Of a stretch of DNA of 13,021 nt, positions 1-7,293 are shown in pieces. The stretch is from UBA8444 sp964003875 (GTDB taxonomy: Bacteria; Bacteroidota; Bacteroidia; Flavobacteriales; UBA7312): positions 1-13,021 of the forward strand of contig CAXFLH010000032.1 in the NCBI GenBank assembly GCA_964003875.1. Reading direction: 5' to 3'. A program made the position numbers and the translations under genes. Within the stretch, counting starts at the first letter, position 1. Each line of letters begins with the position of its first letter. The notes beneath the pieces were generated by a model, which had not been told where the DNA came from, searched no databases, and worked only from the letters and a program-made list of their open reading frames with translations.

Positions 1-34
1 TGTTGGCGTCAAGAAAGTAGCTACTACAGCATAA
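1..34 (+). CDS. 3' end of an unidentified gene (partial)
   Basis: In frame 2 the left edge reads VGVKKVATTA followed by a TAA stop at 32-34. A perfect hairpin starts four bases later. A short open tail ending right before a terminator is what the end of a plus-strand gene convergent with accC would look like. Only ten residues are visible, so no function can be given. Such a short open stretch could also occur by chance; the position next to the terminator is the main support. Confidence 0.35.
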   Translation, partial: VGVKKVATTA

Positions 35-57
35 AAAAAAGAGCCATAAGGCTCTTT
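33..57 (-). terminator. Intrinsic terminator after accC, probably bidirectional
   Basis: AAAGAGCC (38-45) and GGCTCTTT (50-57) form a perfect 8-bp stem with the four-base loop ATAA. On the minus strand the stem runs into an eight-T tract (complement of 33-40), the classic Rho-independent form, about 20 bases after the accC stop. On the plus strand the T run is only three bases, so termination of the gene at the left edge would be weaker. Confidence 0.85.
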
Positions 58-76
58 CATAATATATCTATTTCCA

Positions 77-1414
77 CTACTTCAGCTCAAAAGTATCCAT
101 GAACTTAGTGGTATAGTTACCGTTTATGAAATCAGGATTGCTCATGAGTTGTAGGTGGAAAGGGATGGTTGTCTTTACGCCTTCTATCACAAATTCTTCT
201 AAGGCTCTTTTCATCTTAGCGATGGCTTCCTCTCGTGTCTGCGCTACTGTTATGAGCTTAGCTATCATAGAATCGTAATTAGGAGGTATAATGTAGTTGG
301 CATAGACGTGAGTATCTATACGTACGCCGTGCCCTCCTGGAGCGTGAAAGTTGGTAATCTTACCTGGACTTGGTCTGAAGTCGTTGTAAGGGTCTTCTGC
401 ATTGATACGGCATTCTATAGCGTGCAGTTGTGGGTAATAGTTTTTACCTGATATTTTTATCCCTGCTGCTACTTTGATTTGCTCACAGATGAGATCATAA
501 TCCACTACTTCTTCTGTAATGGGGTGTTCTACCTGAATACGTGTATTCATTTCCATGAAGTAGAAGTTACGGTGTTTGTCCACTAAAAACTCTACCGTTC
601 CTGCCCCTTCGTATTTCACCGATTCGGCGGCTTTTACAGCGGCTTTTCCCATAGCCTCTCTAAGCTCCTCGGTCATGAATGGCGATGGCGTTTCTTCGAC
701 TAGCTTTTGGTGTCTTCTTTGTACCGAGCAGTCTCTTTCAGAAAGGTGACAGGCTTTTCCGGTGCTATCGCCAATGATTTGTATTTCTATATGTCTTGGG
801 TCTTCTATGAATTTCTCCATATACATACCATCGTTGCCGAAGGCAGCTGCCGACTCTTGTCTGGCGGAGTCCCAAGCGGCTTCTAGCTCATTAGTTTTCC
901 ATACCAAGCGCATACCTCTTCCACCACCACCAGCGGTAGCTTTTAGCATGACTGGATAGCCGATTTCTTTGGCTAGTTTTTTACAGTGTGTAAAGTCTTT
1001 GATAAGACCATCAGAACCTGGTATGGTAGGCACTCCTGCCTTTTTCATGGTTTCTTTGGCGGCGGCTTTGTCACCCATACCTTCAATCATTTCTGGTGAA
1101 GCACCAATAAATTTGATACCATTTTCGCCACATATTTTTGAGAACTTGGCGTTTTCGGAAAGGAAACCATAACCTGGGTGTATAGCGTCAGCATTGGTAA
1201 TTTCGGCTGCAGCTATGATATTAGGGATATTCAAATAGGATTCGCTAGATGGGCCGGGGCCTACGCATACGGCTTCATCGGCAAACCTAACGTGTAAACT
1301 GTCGGCATCGGCAGTGGAATAAACAGCTACCGTTTTGATACCCATTTCTTTACAAGTACGGATAACTCTTAATGCTATCTCGCCTCTATTGGCTATTAAT
1401 ATTTTGCTAAACAT
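77..1414 (-). CDS. accC: Acetyl-CoA carboxylase, biotin carboxylase subunit AccC
   Basis: This cytosolic ATP-grasp enzyme carboxylates the biotin on BCCP using ATP and bicarbonate, the first half-reaction of malonyl-CoA synthesis. It has 445 residues, the usual length for a free-standing bacterial biotin carboxylase. The N-terminal domain begins FSKILIANRGEIALR. The glycine-rich ATP loop GGGGRGMR is at 162-169, HQKLVEE at 235-241 carries the conserved lysine, and MEMNTRIQVEHP (287-298) carries the metal-binding and catalytic residues. HAIECRINAEDP (331-342) precedes the C-terminal domain. The start is the ATG ten bases after the accB stop, which is the family's normal N terminus. It is the last gene of the lipid cluster, followed by the terminator at 33-57. 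No BCCP or transcarboxylase domain is fused, so this is the separate-subunit type rather than a propionyl- or pyruvate-carboxylase alpha chain. Confidence 0.97.
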   Translation of the reverse strand: MFSKILIANRGEIALRVIRTCKEMGIKTVAVYSTADADSLHVRFADEAVCVGPGPSSESYLNIPNIIAAAEITNADAIHPGYGFLSENAKFSKICGENGIKFIGASPEMIEGMGDKAAAKETMKKAGVPTIPGSDGLIKDFTHCKKLAKEIGYPVMLKATAGGGGRGMRLVWKTNELEAAWDSARQESAAAFGNDGMYMEKFIEDPRHIEIQIIGDSTGKACHLSERDCSVQRRHQKLVEETPSPFMTEELREAMGKAAVKAAESVKYEGAGTVEFLVDKHRNFYFMEMNTRIQVEHPITEEVVDYDLICEQIKVAAGIKISGKNYYPQLHAIECRINAEDPYNDFRPSPGKITNFHAPGGHGVRIDTHVYANYIIPPNYDSMIAKLITVAQTREEAIAKMKRALEEFVIEGVKTTIPFHLQLMSNPDFINGNYTTKFMDTFELK

Positions 1415-1423
1415 AAGACTGTT

Positions 1424-1942
1424 TTAGGAAGGATCGACTAAGAATAGGGGTTGGTCGTATTCTACAGGAGTAGAGTCGTCTACCAATACCTTAACTATTT
1501 TTCCGCTCAACTCGGATTCTATTTCGTTGAAGAGCTTCATAGCTTCTATCACACAAAGCACATCGCCTGATTTGATGGTATCGCCAACATTGACGAAGGT
1601 ATCTTTATCTGGAGATGGTTTTCTGTAGAAAGTTCCTATCATAGGCGATTTTACAGTAATGTATTTGTCGTCATCGCTAGCTTCAGCCTTAGCGGGAGCA
1701 TCGGCCGCAGGTGTAGCTGCTGCTGCTGGCGATGCACTAGCAGGTGCAGGTGCAGTAGTAGGCATTACTGCCGCCGGGCTTTGTGCTACAGGTATTTGTT
1801 GTATGATGGTCGTCTCTGGAACAGCACCTTTCTTAGCCGGTGATTTAATGGATATTTTTACATTATCAATTTCCAAATTGACTTCCGTTGCGCCAGACTT
1901 GGCAACAAACTTTATTAATTCTTGAATTTCTTTAATGTCCAT
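1424..1942 (-). CDS. accB: Acetyl-CoA carboxylase biotin carboxyl carrier protein (BCCP)
   Basis: This small carrier shuttles carboxyl groups from AccC to the carboxyltransferase (AccA/AccD, not in this window). It has 172 residues. A short N-terminal helical region (1-36) is followed by a flexible Ala/Pro-rich linker at about 45-90, then the biotinyl domain from about 93 to the end. The biotin site is EAMKLFNEIES, with the acceptor lysine at 136. YITVKSPMIGTFYRKPSPDKD and the hairpin region around it are typical of AccB and distinguish it from other biotinyl domains. It lies nine bases upstream of accC, as in most bacteria, and 24 bases after fabH. A -7 box in that gap suggests accBC can be transcribed on its own. 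Confidence 0.97.
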   Translation of the reverse strand: MDIKEIQELIKFVAKSGATEVNLEIDNVKISIKSPAKKGAVPETTIIQQIPVAQSPAAVMPTTAPAPASASPAAAATPAADAPAKAEASDDDKYITVKSPMIGTFYRKPSPDKDTFVNVGDTIKSGDVLCVIEAMKLFNEIESELSGKIVKVLVDDSTPVEYDQPLFLVDPS

Positions 1943-1955
1943 ATTATAATTTTTT

Positions 1956-1963
1956 CAAAGATA
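1956..1963 (-). promoter_or_regulatory. Putative internal promoter (-7 box) for accBC
   Basis: The minus strand reads TATCTTTG, a full match to the Bacteroidota -7 consensus TAnnTTTG, 13 bases before the accB ATG and inside the 24-base fabH-accB gap. I see no convincing -33 TTG. Position and exact match support it; expression is not shown. Confidence 0.5.
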
Positions 1964-1966
1964 TGA

Positions 1967-2965
1967 TTATTTGCTATCGTATGCCCATTTTAAATAAATA
2001 GAACCCCATGTAAAGCCTCCACCAAAGGCTGCTAAGATAAGATTATCTCCTTTATTTAGTTGATTTTCCCATTCCCATAAACATAATGGTATTGTTCCGT
2101 TGGTTGTATTGCCATAACGCTGAATATTCAGCATGACCTTGTCTGTGCCAACGCCCATTCTCTTGGCTGTAGCATCTATGATTCTTTTGTTAGCCTGATG
2201 AGGTACTAACCAAGCGATATCCTCACCTTTGAGCTTATTTCTTTCCATAATTTCACCAGAAACATCGGCCATACCTTTTACGGCAAATTTAAATACCGTT
2301 TGACCTTCTTGGTGTATGAAGTGCTCTTTATTTTTTATGGTTTCTTCTGAGGCTGGGTGGTATGAGCCACCACCTGTCATGCGTAGGTAGTGACGTCCTT
2401 CTCCATTGCTTTTCATGATAGAATCTTGTACACCTAAACCATCTTCATTAGGTTCTAGTAAAACAGCACCAGCACCATCGCCAAAGATGATACACGTTTG
2501 TCGGTCGGTATAGTCTACTATAGAAGACATCTTATCGGCACCGACTACAATAATTTTTTTGTAAGCCCCTGTTTCTATATATTTGGCTGCTGTTGCTACT
2601 GAAAACAAAAAGCCTGAACAGGCCGCCATAAGGTCGTATGCAAAGGCGTTTTTAGCACCTATCTTATCGGCTATAATACAAGCTGTTGATGGAAATATCA
2701 TATCAGGGGTTGCAGTAGCGCAGATGATGCAGTCTATTTCTTCGGCTGCAACGCCTCTTTTTTGGAGCAATCCTTCAATAGCACCTACACCTAGGTCTGA
2801 GGAGGCTAAGCCTTCGCCTTTTAATATTCGTCTTTCTTTGATACCGGTTCGGGTGATTATCCACTCGTCATTGGTATCTACCATTGTTTCTAATTCTTGA
2901 TTGGTTAATACGTATTCGGGTACGTATCCGTGAACGCCAGTTATGGCAGCTCTAAGCTTAGTCAT
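1967..2965 (-). CDS. fabH: Beta-ketoacyl-ACP synthase III (FabH)
   Basis: This thiolase-fold enzyme condenses an acyl-CoA primer with malonyl-ACP to start type II fatty acid synthesis, and its primer preference sets straight- or branched-chain products. It has 332 residues. The catalytic triad is visible: Cys116 in DLMAACSGFL, His256 in VPHQAN, and Asn286 in RYGNTT. The C-terminal glycine loop is AAFGGGFTWG (312-321). IITRTGIKERR (36-46) is the conserved CoA/ACP-binding region. The ATG at 2965 overlaps the plsX stop by eight bases, implying translational coupling, and matches the family N terminus. FabH-like paralogues acting in other pathways exist in Bacteroidota, but the plsX-fabH-accBC setting argues for the housekeeping enzyme. 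Confidence 0.96.
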   Translation of the reverse strand: MTKLRAAITGVHGYVPEYVLTNQELETMVDTNDEWIITRTGIKERRILKGEGLASSDLGVGAIEGLLQKRGVAAEEIDCIICATATPDMIFPSTACIIADKIGAKNAFAYDLMAACSGFLFSVATAAKYIETGAYKKIIVVGADKMSSIVDYTDRQTCIIFGDGAGAVLLEPNEDGLGVQDSIMKSNGEGRHYLRMTGGGSYHPASEETIKNKEHFIHQEGQTVFKFAVKGMADVSGEIMERNKLKGEDIAWLVPHQANKRIIDATAKRMGVGTDKVMLNIQRYGNTTNGTIPLCLWEWENQLNKGDNLILAAFGGGFTWGSIYLKWAYDSK

Positions 2966-3908
2966 TATTGAAGTTGTTTAAAATTTTTGTTGTGAGGTCG
3001 GCTTCTACCACATCTGCTGTTAGCACTATCATATTTTTGATAGCAACAGCATTAGAGATTCCGTGACCTATTACAACGGTTTTATTGAGCCCTAAAATGG
3101 GTGTTCCGCCATAGTTTTCGTAATTGAACCTATCGAAATAGTCGTCTTCTATTTGGCGTTGTTTGATGAGAGAATATACCGATTCTGCTTGTTTGAGTAT
3201 AACGTTTCCGCTAAAACCGTCACACACTATAACGTCACATTCGTCGTCAAAGAGGTGTCGGCTCTCGATATTACCACAGAAGTTGAAGTCTGTGCTGTCT
3301 TTCATCATTTCGTGAGCGGCGATAGTTAGCATATTACCTTTGGTTTCTTCTTCGCCAATGTTTAGCAGTCCGACACGTGGTGTTTTTACACCGCAAACGT
3401 ACTCAGCAAATAGAGAGCCAAGAATACCAAATTGGTACAATACGTCCGCTTTGCAATCGGCATTTGCGCCAACATCAAGTATGACATTTACTCCACCGTC
3501 TAATTTGGGTAAGACAGATGAAATACAAGGGCGTAATATACCGGGAATTGGCTTGACAGACATGTATCCGCCTACAAACATAGCGCCTGTATTTCCGGCA
3601 CTAGCAAAGCCATCTATTTGGCCTTTTTTAAGTAGGCCGAAGCCTACGGCAATACTAGAGTTGGGTTTTTGAACGAGAGCTTTGGTAGGGTGGTCGCCCA
3701 TTTCTATGATATCGGGGGCGTGAACGATACTAAATGCAGAGGCATCGACTTGGTGTTTTTTAAGTTCGCTAGTTATCTGGTCTTGGTCGCCAATAAGAAC
3801 TATTTCGATATCATCAAGATTGTCTAAGGCTAATACGCTACCTTCAATTGTCGCTGATGGGGCAAAATCCCCACCCATTACATCTATACCTATTCGAACT
3901 TTAGTCAT
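2958..3908 (-). CDS. plsX: Phosphate acyltransferase PlsX
   Basis: PlsX is a peripheral membrane enzyme that converts acyl-ACP and phosphate to acyl-phosphate, the donor used by PlsY in phosphatidic acid synthesis. The 316 residues are close to the family's usual length. The N terminus RIGIDVMGGDFAPSATIEG is the PlsX signature, and GFASAGNTGAMFVGG, ILDVGANADCK, LLNIGEEETKGN and VCDGFSGNVILK follow in family order. The C-terminal HGISNAVAIKNMI is also conserved. Its end overlaps fabH by eight bases. It is separated from rpmF by 86 bases that hold a likely promoter and a large palindrome, so it may be the point where lipid-gene control is applied within the cluster. Confidence 0.97.
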   Translation of the reverse strand: MTKVRIGIDVMGGDFAPSATIEGSVLALDNLDDIEIVLIGDQDQITSELKKHQVDASAFSIVHAPDIIEMGDHPTKALVQKPNSSIAVGFGLLKKGQIDGFASAGNTGAMFVGGYMSVKPIPGILRPCISSVLPKLDGGVNVILDVGANADCKADVLYQFGILGSLFAEYVCGVKTPRVGLLNIGEEETKGNMLTIAAHEMMKDSTDFNFCGNIESRHLFDDECDVIVCDGFSGNVILKQAESVYSLIKQRQIEDDYFDRFNYENYGGTPILGLNKTVVIGHGISNAVAIKNMIVLTADVVEADLTTKILNNFNND

Positions 3909-3912
3909 AAAA

Positions 3913-3920
3913 CAAAAGTA
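3913..3920 (-). promoter_or_regulatory. Putative plsX promoter (-7 box)
   Basis: The minus strand reads TACTTTTG, an exact TAnnTTTG match ending only four bases before the plsX ATG (3908). With the usual spacing, transcription would begin at or within a base or two of the start codon, giving a leaderless or near-leaderless mRNA. Its upstream end overlaps the palindrome at 3918-3955 by three bases. Confidence 0.55.
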
Positions 3921-3955
3921 GACTTAAAAAGCTTTTAAAAAGTTTTTAAATCTAC
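3918..3955. promoter_or_regulatory. 38-bp AT-rich palindrome, candidate operator at plsX
   Basis: The left arm GTAGACTTAAAAA (3918-3930) and the reverse complement of the right arm (3943-3955), GTAGATTTAAAAA, match at 12 of 13 positions. The 12-base centre GCTTTTAAAAAG is itself partly self-complementary (C-TTTT-A-AAAA-G). Relative to the plsX -7 box it covers the spacer and -33 region, where a repressor dimer would bind. A weaker alternative is an AT-rich terminator for yceD-rpmF; the stem is poor in G/C for that role. Confidence 0.5.
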
Positions 3956-3994
3956 ATGTAATACACACAAGATTGTTAAATCACGTGGGATAAA

Positions 3995-4174
3995 TTATTT
4001 TTCCATTACTACTTTACCTTTGTAGTAAAGTACACCATCTACCCAGTGTGCTCTGTGTGTTTGATGAGTCTCTCCAGTCGTTTGACATACGCTTAACTGT
4101 GGCGTTGTAGCTTTGTCGTGAGTACGTCTTTTATCTCTTCTTGTTTTAGAGATTTTACGTTTAGGATGTGCCAT
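3995..4174 (-). CDS. rpmF: 50S ribosomal protein L32
   Basis: This is a small large-subunit ribosomal protein. Translating from the ATG at 4174 gives 59 residues beginning MAHPKRKISKTRRDKRRTHD, the highly conserved basic L32 N terminus, and ending with YYKGKVVMEK before TAA. Only one cysteine (Cys30, in SVCQTTGETH) remains of the four that form the zinc ribbon in C+ L32 proteins, so this is a zinc-independent form. The ATG lies nine bases after the yceD stop, the standard yceD-rpmF pairing. The start is fixed by the family N terminus. Confidence 0.96.
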   Translation of the reverse strand: MAHPKRKISKTRRDKRRTHDKATTPQLSVCQTTGETHQTHRAHWVDGVLYYKGKVVMEK

Positions 4175-4183
4175 AATCTAAAT

Positions 4184-4705
4184 TTATTTAGTCTTTAGTT
4201 GTTTTAAATTTTCCCATCGTGGGTCAATCGTTTCGTCAATATCTTCTGTCAATCCCATCTGTTCGATATGTTTTAACATTTCGGGGTTGCACTCATTTGG
4301 CGATTGGTGTGTTCGTTTAGAGGGTAGCGATAAATGAGCAAATTCATATATATACCGTGCTAAAGAAAGGGTATGTTCGTTGCTCGAAAGAATGAGGATT
4401 TCATCACTTTCTACGCTTTCCACAATGTCAGAAAACTTAACAATCAATTCAAAGTGTTGATTTATTTCTTGTTGATAGTCTTCGGTACATCGGTCACAAG
4501 CTAAAGTTAAATGTCCAGTAATGGCAAAATCCAATTGCAGTAATGTTGCCTTTTTTACTAGAGTAATACTTGTGCTAATATTAGCCTTTTCTATCTCAGA
4601 ATAATCAAACAGTGTAAAGAACGAATCTTCAATGTCAAAGTTGAATTGGTGGCTGCCTAATTTTAAAGCCGAAAATTGAATTTCAAAATCTTTAGACTTA
4701 ACCAT
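4184..4705 (-). CDS. DUF177 family protein (YceD-like)
   Basis: DUF177/YceD proteins are encoded next to rpmF across bacteria and have been linked to 23S rRNA accumulation and ribosome assembly; the molecular activity is not settled. The protein has 173 residues. The family hallmark CDRC is at 70-73 (LACDRCTEDY), between beta-rich halves. A third cysteine follows at 139 in SPNECNP, and the protein ends DPRWENLKQLKTK, the typical closing motif (DPRW..L..L). It lies nine bases upstream of rpmF and 81 bases downstream of pdxA, with its own likely promoter in that gap. The identification rests on the Cys pair, the C-terminal motif and the rpmF neighbour together. Confidence 0.9.
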   Translation of the reverse strand: MVKSKDFEIQFSALKLGSHQFNFDIEDSFFTLFDYSEIEKANISTSITLVKKATLLQLDFAITGHLTLACDRCTEDYQQEINQHFELIVKFSDIVESVESDEILILSSNEHTLSLARYIYEFAHLSLPSKRTHQSPNECNPEMLKHIEQMGLTEDIDETIDPRWENLKQLKTK

Positions 4706-4733
4706 AAATTCAGAACTTTTTCAAAGTAGCCTG

Positions 4734-4741
4734 CAAATGTA
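4734..4741 (-). promoter_or_regulatory. Putative promoter (-7 box) for yceD-rpmF
   Basis: The minus strand reads TACATTTG, an exact TAnnTTTG match, 28 bases upstream of the yceD ATG in the 81-base gap after pdxA. A second, one-base-short variant (TACTTTG) lies nearer the gene at about 4719-4725. No hairpin terminator for pdxA is visible in the gap, so read-through from pepA-pdxA remains possible. Confidence 0.5.
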
Positions 4742-4786
4742 ATAAAATTCCTTAAATCTATCCTTTGCAATAACAATGAATACGCA

Positions 4787-5842
4787 CTAACGCTCTCTAG
4801 ACTTTTCTTTTTTGGGTTGGGACGGTAAAATATTGCTATTTAGTTCTTGCCATTCTTGGCGTTTTTTATAGATATCACATGCGCAGTAAATGGCTTGTAT
4901 GAAAGAGCTTTCAGAGGCTATGTTTTTGCCAGCTATATCGAAGGCCGTACCGTGGTCAGGCGAAGTTCGGACTACTGACAAGCCAGAGGTAAAATTCACA
5001 CCATTTCCAAAAGACAAGGTTTTGAAAGGCACTAAGCCTTGGTCGTGGTACATGGCTAGTACTCCGTCAAAGGCCTTTAATTGATTTGAGCCAAAAAAGC
5101 CATCAGCGGGATATGGACCAAAGGCCAATAGTCCCTTGTCTTCGGCTTTTTGTAATGCTGGTATTATGGTTTTTTCTTCTTCTTGCCCAAGCAAACCATT
5201 ATCTCCTGCGTGGGGGTTCAGCCCTAAAACAGCAATTTTTGGCTTACGAATACCAAAATCTTGAATCAAACTTTGGTTAAAGGACTCTAGCTTTTGCAGT
5301 ATCAATTCTTGGGTAATGTGTTTGGACACTTGTTCTAAGGGCAGATGACCCGTTACCACGCCTATTCGCAGTTCCTTATTCAGCATTAACATCAAAGCCT
5401 GACCTTCAAATTGTTGTTCTAAAAATTCGGTATGACCGGGAAACTTAAAGCTATCGGACTGTATGTTTTCTTTGTTGATGGGGGCTGTTACCAGAACATC
5501 AATACTACCATTTTGTAGAGCTTGACAGGCTTTTTCAAGAGACATCAAAGCATATTTGCCACCTTTTTCCTTACTGCCACAGTTGGGGCCAAGTGCTTTT
5601 TTCCAGCAGTTTAGTACGTTTACTTTTTTGTGTTTACTTTCCTTGAGGGACTGTATTTTATGGAGGTTTATTTCTTCTAATCCCAATTGTTTTTTGGTAT
5701 TCATGGCCAATTGGTAATCGCCAAAAAGGATGGGTGTACAAAAGTCTAGCATGCGTTTATCATGAAAACTTTTTAAGATGACTTCTAGTCCTACGCCATT
5801 AGTATCACCTATGGATATGCCTAATTTGATGGCTTTACTCAT
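4787..5842 (-). CDS. pdxA: 4-hydroxythreonine-4-phosphate dehydrogenase (PdxA)
   Basis: PdxA oxidises 4-phosphohydroxy-L-threonine with NAD; the product decarboxylates and feeds PdxJ in the DXP-dependent pyridoxal phosphate pathway. The cytosolic protein has 351 residues, longer than enterobacterial PdxA partly through a Lys/Glu-rich tail ending KKEKSRER. The N-terminal loop is GISIGDTNGVGLEV, a Bacteroidota-type variant of the common GDPAGIGPE. The metal-binding histidines are visible at His137 (FPGHTEF), His211 (LNPHAGDNG) and His266 (AMYHDQGLVPFK). SPDHGTAFDIAGK (294-306) is the family signature. Its ATG shares one base with the pepA stop (TAATG), so the two genes are translationally coupled. 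Confidence 0.96.
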   Translation of the reverse strand: MSKAIKLGISIGDTNGVGLEVILKSFHDKRMLDFCTPILFGDYQLAMNTKKQLGLEEINLHKIQSLKESKHKKVNVLNCWKKALGPNCGSKEKGGKYALMSLEKACQALQNGSIDVLVTAPINKENIQSDSFKFPGHTEFLEQQFEGQALMLMLNKELRIGVVTGHLPLEQVSKHITQELILQKLESFNQSLIQDFGIRKPKIAVLGLNPHAGDNGLLGQEEEKTIIPALQKAEDKGLLAFGPYPADGFFGSNQLKAFDGVLAMYHDQGLVPFKTLSFGNGVNFTSGLSVVRTSPDHGTAFDIAGKNIASESSFIQAIYCACDIYKKRQEWQELNSNILPSQPKKEKSRER

Positions 5843-7248
5843 TAGGCTTTAGTTTTTAGAAAGTCGAACAATAAGCGTACGCCTACTCCTGTACCTCCTT
5901 GCCCTCTGTAGTTAAAAGGGCTTTGGGTAAATGCTGGTCCAGCGATGTCTAAGTGGGTATAAGGGTAGTCGGTAAAATGCTCTAAAAACTTACCAGCAGT
6001 GATGGCTCCAGCTTCGGCACCACCTAGGTTTTTGAGGTCGGCAATGGTCGATTTTAAATCCTCTTTATATTCTTCCCAAAAGGGAAATTCTGCCAACCTT
6101 TCGTGTACTCTGTGTCCACTTTCTTTCAGCTCAGATAGCGTCTGTTGGTCGTTGCCCATGGCTACAATACCTTGTTTGCCGATGGCTCGAGCGGCGGCAC
6201 CTGTTAGGGTAGCTAGGTCAATCACAATTTCGGGCTTATATTTTTTAGCATAGCTGAGGGCATCGGCAAGTATCAATCGTCCTTCAGCATCGGTGTTGAG
6301 CACTTCTACTGTAGAGCCGTCGTGCATAGTAATGACATCGCCAGGGGCATAGGCATTGCCAGACGGTCTGTTGTCAGTAGCAGGGACTAAACCGACTACG
6401 TGTAGGTTTAATTTAGCTTTGGCTATGGCGTACATCGTACCGACTACGGCTGCCGAACCTCCCATATCGCATTTCATGATATCCATAGAGTTGGGTGTAG
6501 GCTTAAGACTCAAGCCACCAGTATCGTAAACGATGCCTTTACCAACCAATACGATGGGTTTGTTGTTAGTCGCCCCTTTGGGTTTCCACTCCATAATGTT
6601 AAATGTAGGGGGGTCAATACTTCCTTTATTGACAGCTAGAAGTCCTCCCATTTTCAGAGCTTCTATTTTGCTTTTATGAAAGACTTCTACGCTAAAGCCT
6701 GATGCCTTTCCAAGGGCTTCGATGTCCCTACTGTATTGGGGTGCGGTCAGGTATGAAAAGGGTTCGTTGACTAAGTCTCTAGCTACATAAGTCCCTAGCA
6801 CAACCGATTGCAAATGCTGAATGTCTTGTTCAGAGCCATCAAAGTGTAGCCTTATGGACTTTAGGCTATGGTTTTTTTTATCCTTAAAATATTTAAGAAA
6901 CTGATAATTGGATAAGGCCAAGCCTTCCACAAATGCCAAACTTTCGTTTGAATTCTTACAGCAGTCAACCACGGTAATGTCTTCTATTTTTTCTTTAATA
7001 ATTTGAGGGTGCAAACTGTTGGCAGACAGGCGTATTTTTTCCAAATTATCCGAGGTAAGTACCACAAAAATACAATGGCTATATCGGTTGATAAGCATAC
7101 TTTTTTGCTCGTTCTTAAGGGCTTTTTCAAGGTATTTCTTTTCCTCTGTGCTTAAGTCAAACTCAGACAAGTGGTCTAATGATTTGCATAGCAATACTAA
7201 GGATTGTTGTTTAGAAAAATCTTTTGATAGGGATAGGTGTAAGTCCAT
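5842..7248 (-). CDS. pepA: M17 leucyl aminopeptidase
   Basis: This cytosolic two-metal exopeptidase releases N-terminal residues from peptides. I use the ATG at 7248 (468 residues). The frame is open to a TTG at 7278, but that codon lies inside the likely -7 box. Residues 1 to about 140 form the variable N-terminal domain. The catalytic domain shows the M17 metal ligands Lys237 and Asp242 (VGKGIVYDTGG), Asp261 (KCDMGG), and Asp320 and Glu322 in the signature NTDAEGRLILADAL. The catalytic residues Lys249 and Arg324 are also present. GGTGVGVRLL is the conserved end. No signal peptide is seen. It is the first gene of a pepA-pdxA pair and diverges from mqnC. PepA proteins in some bacteria also bind DNA; nothing here tests that. 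Confidence 0.95.
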   Translation of the reverse strand: MDLHLSLSKDFSKQQSLVLLCKSLDHLSEFDLSTEEKKYLEKALKNEQKSMLINRYSHCIFVVLTSDNLEKIRLSANSLHPQIIKEKIEDITVVDCCKNSNESLAFVEGLALSNYQFLKYFKDKKNHSLKSIRLHFDGSEQDIQHLQSVVLGTYVARDLVNEPFSYLTAPQYSRDIEALGKASGFSVEVFHKSKIEALKMGGLLAVNKGSIDPPTFNIMEWKPKGATNNKPIVLVGKGIVYDTGGLSLKPTPNSMDIMKCDMGGSAAVVGTMYAIAKAKLNLHVVGLVPATDNRPSGNAYAPGDVITMHDGSTVEVLNTDAEGRLILADALSYAKKYKPEIVIDLATLTGAAARAIGKQGIVAMGNDQQTLSELKESGHRVHERLAEFPFWEEYKEDLKSTIADLKNLGGAEAGAITAGKFLEHFTDYPYTHLDIAGPAFTQSPFNYRGQGGTGVGVRLLFDFLKTKA

Positions 7249-7261
7249 AATTATAATGTCG

Positions 7262-7269
7262 TATTTTTG
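7262..7269 (+). promoter_or_regulatory. Putative mqnC operon promoter (-7 box)
   Basis: The plus strand reads TATTTTTG, an exact TAnnTTTG match, 24 bases before the mqnC ATG. The expected start point is near 7275, giving a leader of roughly 20 bases. The box lies within the leader of the divergent pepA transcript. No clear -33 TTG is visible. Confidence 0.5.
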
Positions 7270-7275
7270 TACCTC

Positions 7276-7283
7276 CAAAATTA
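7276..7283 (-). promoter_or_regulatory. Putative pepA promoter (-7 box)
   Basis: The minus strand reads TAATTTTG, an exact TAnnTTTG match, 27 bases before the pepA ATG at 7248. The TTG at 7276-7278, which could extend the pepA frame, is the end of this box, so it would lie upstream of the transcript start. This decides the start codon choice for pepA. Confidence 0.5.
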
Positions 7284-7293
7284 GACAATTTAG

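Noticed and set aside
1659..1925. Ala/Gly-rich plus-strand open frame opposite accB
   Set aside because: It is the antisense shadow of the Ala/Pro-rich BCCP linker and has no promoter or recognisable domain.
3918..3955. Standard intrinsic terminator for rpmF
   Set aside because: The arms are almost all A/T and the element touches the next promoter; kept only as the weaker alternative to an operator.
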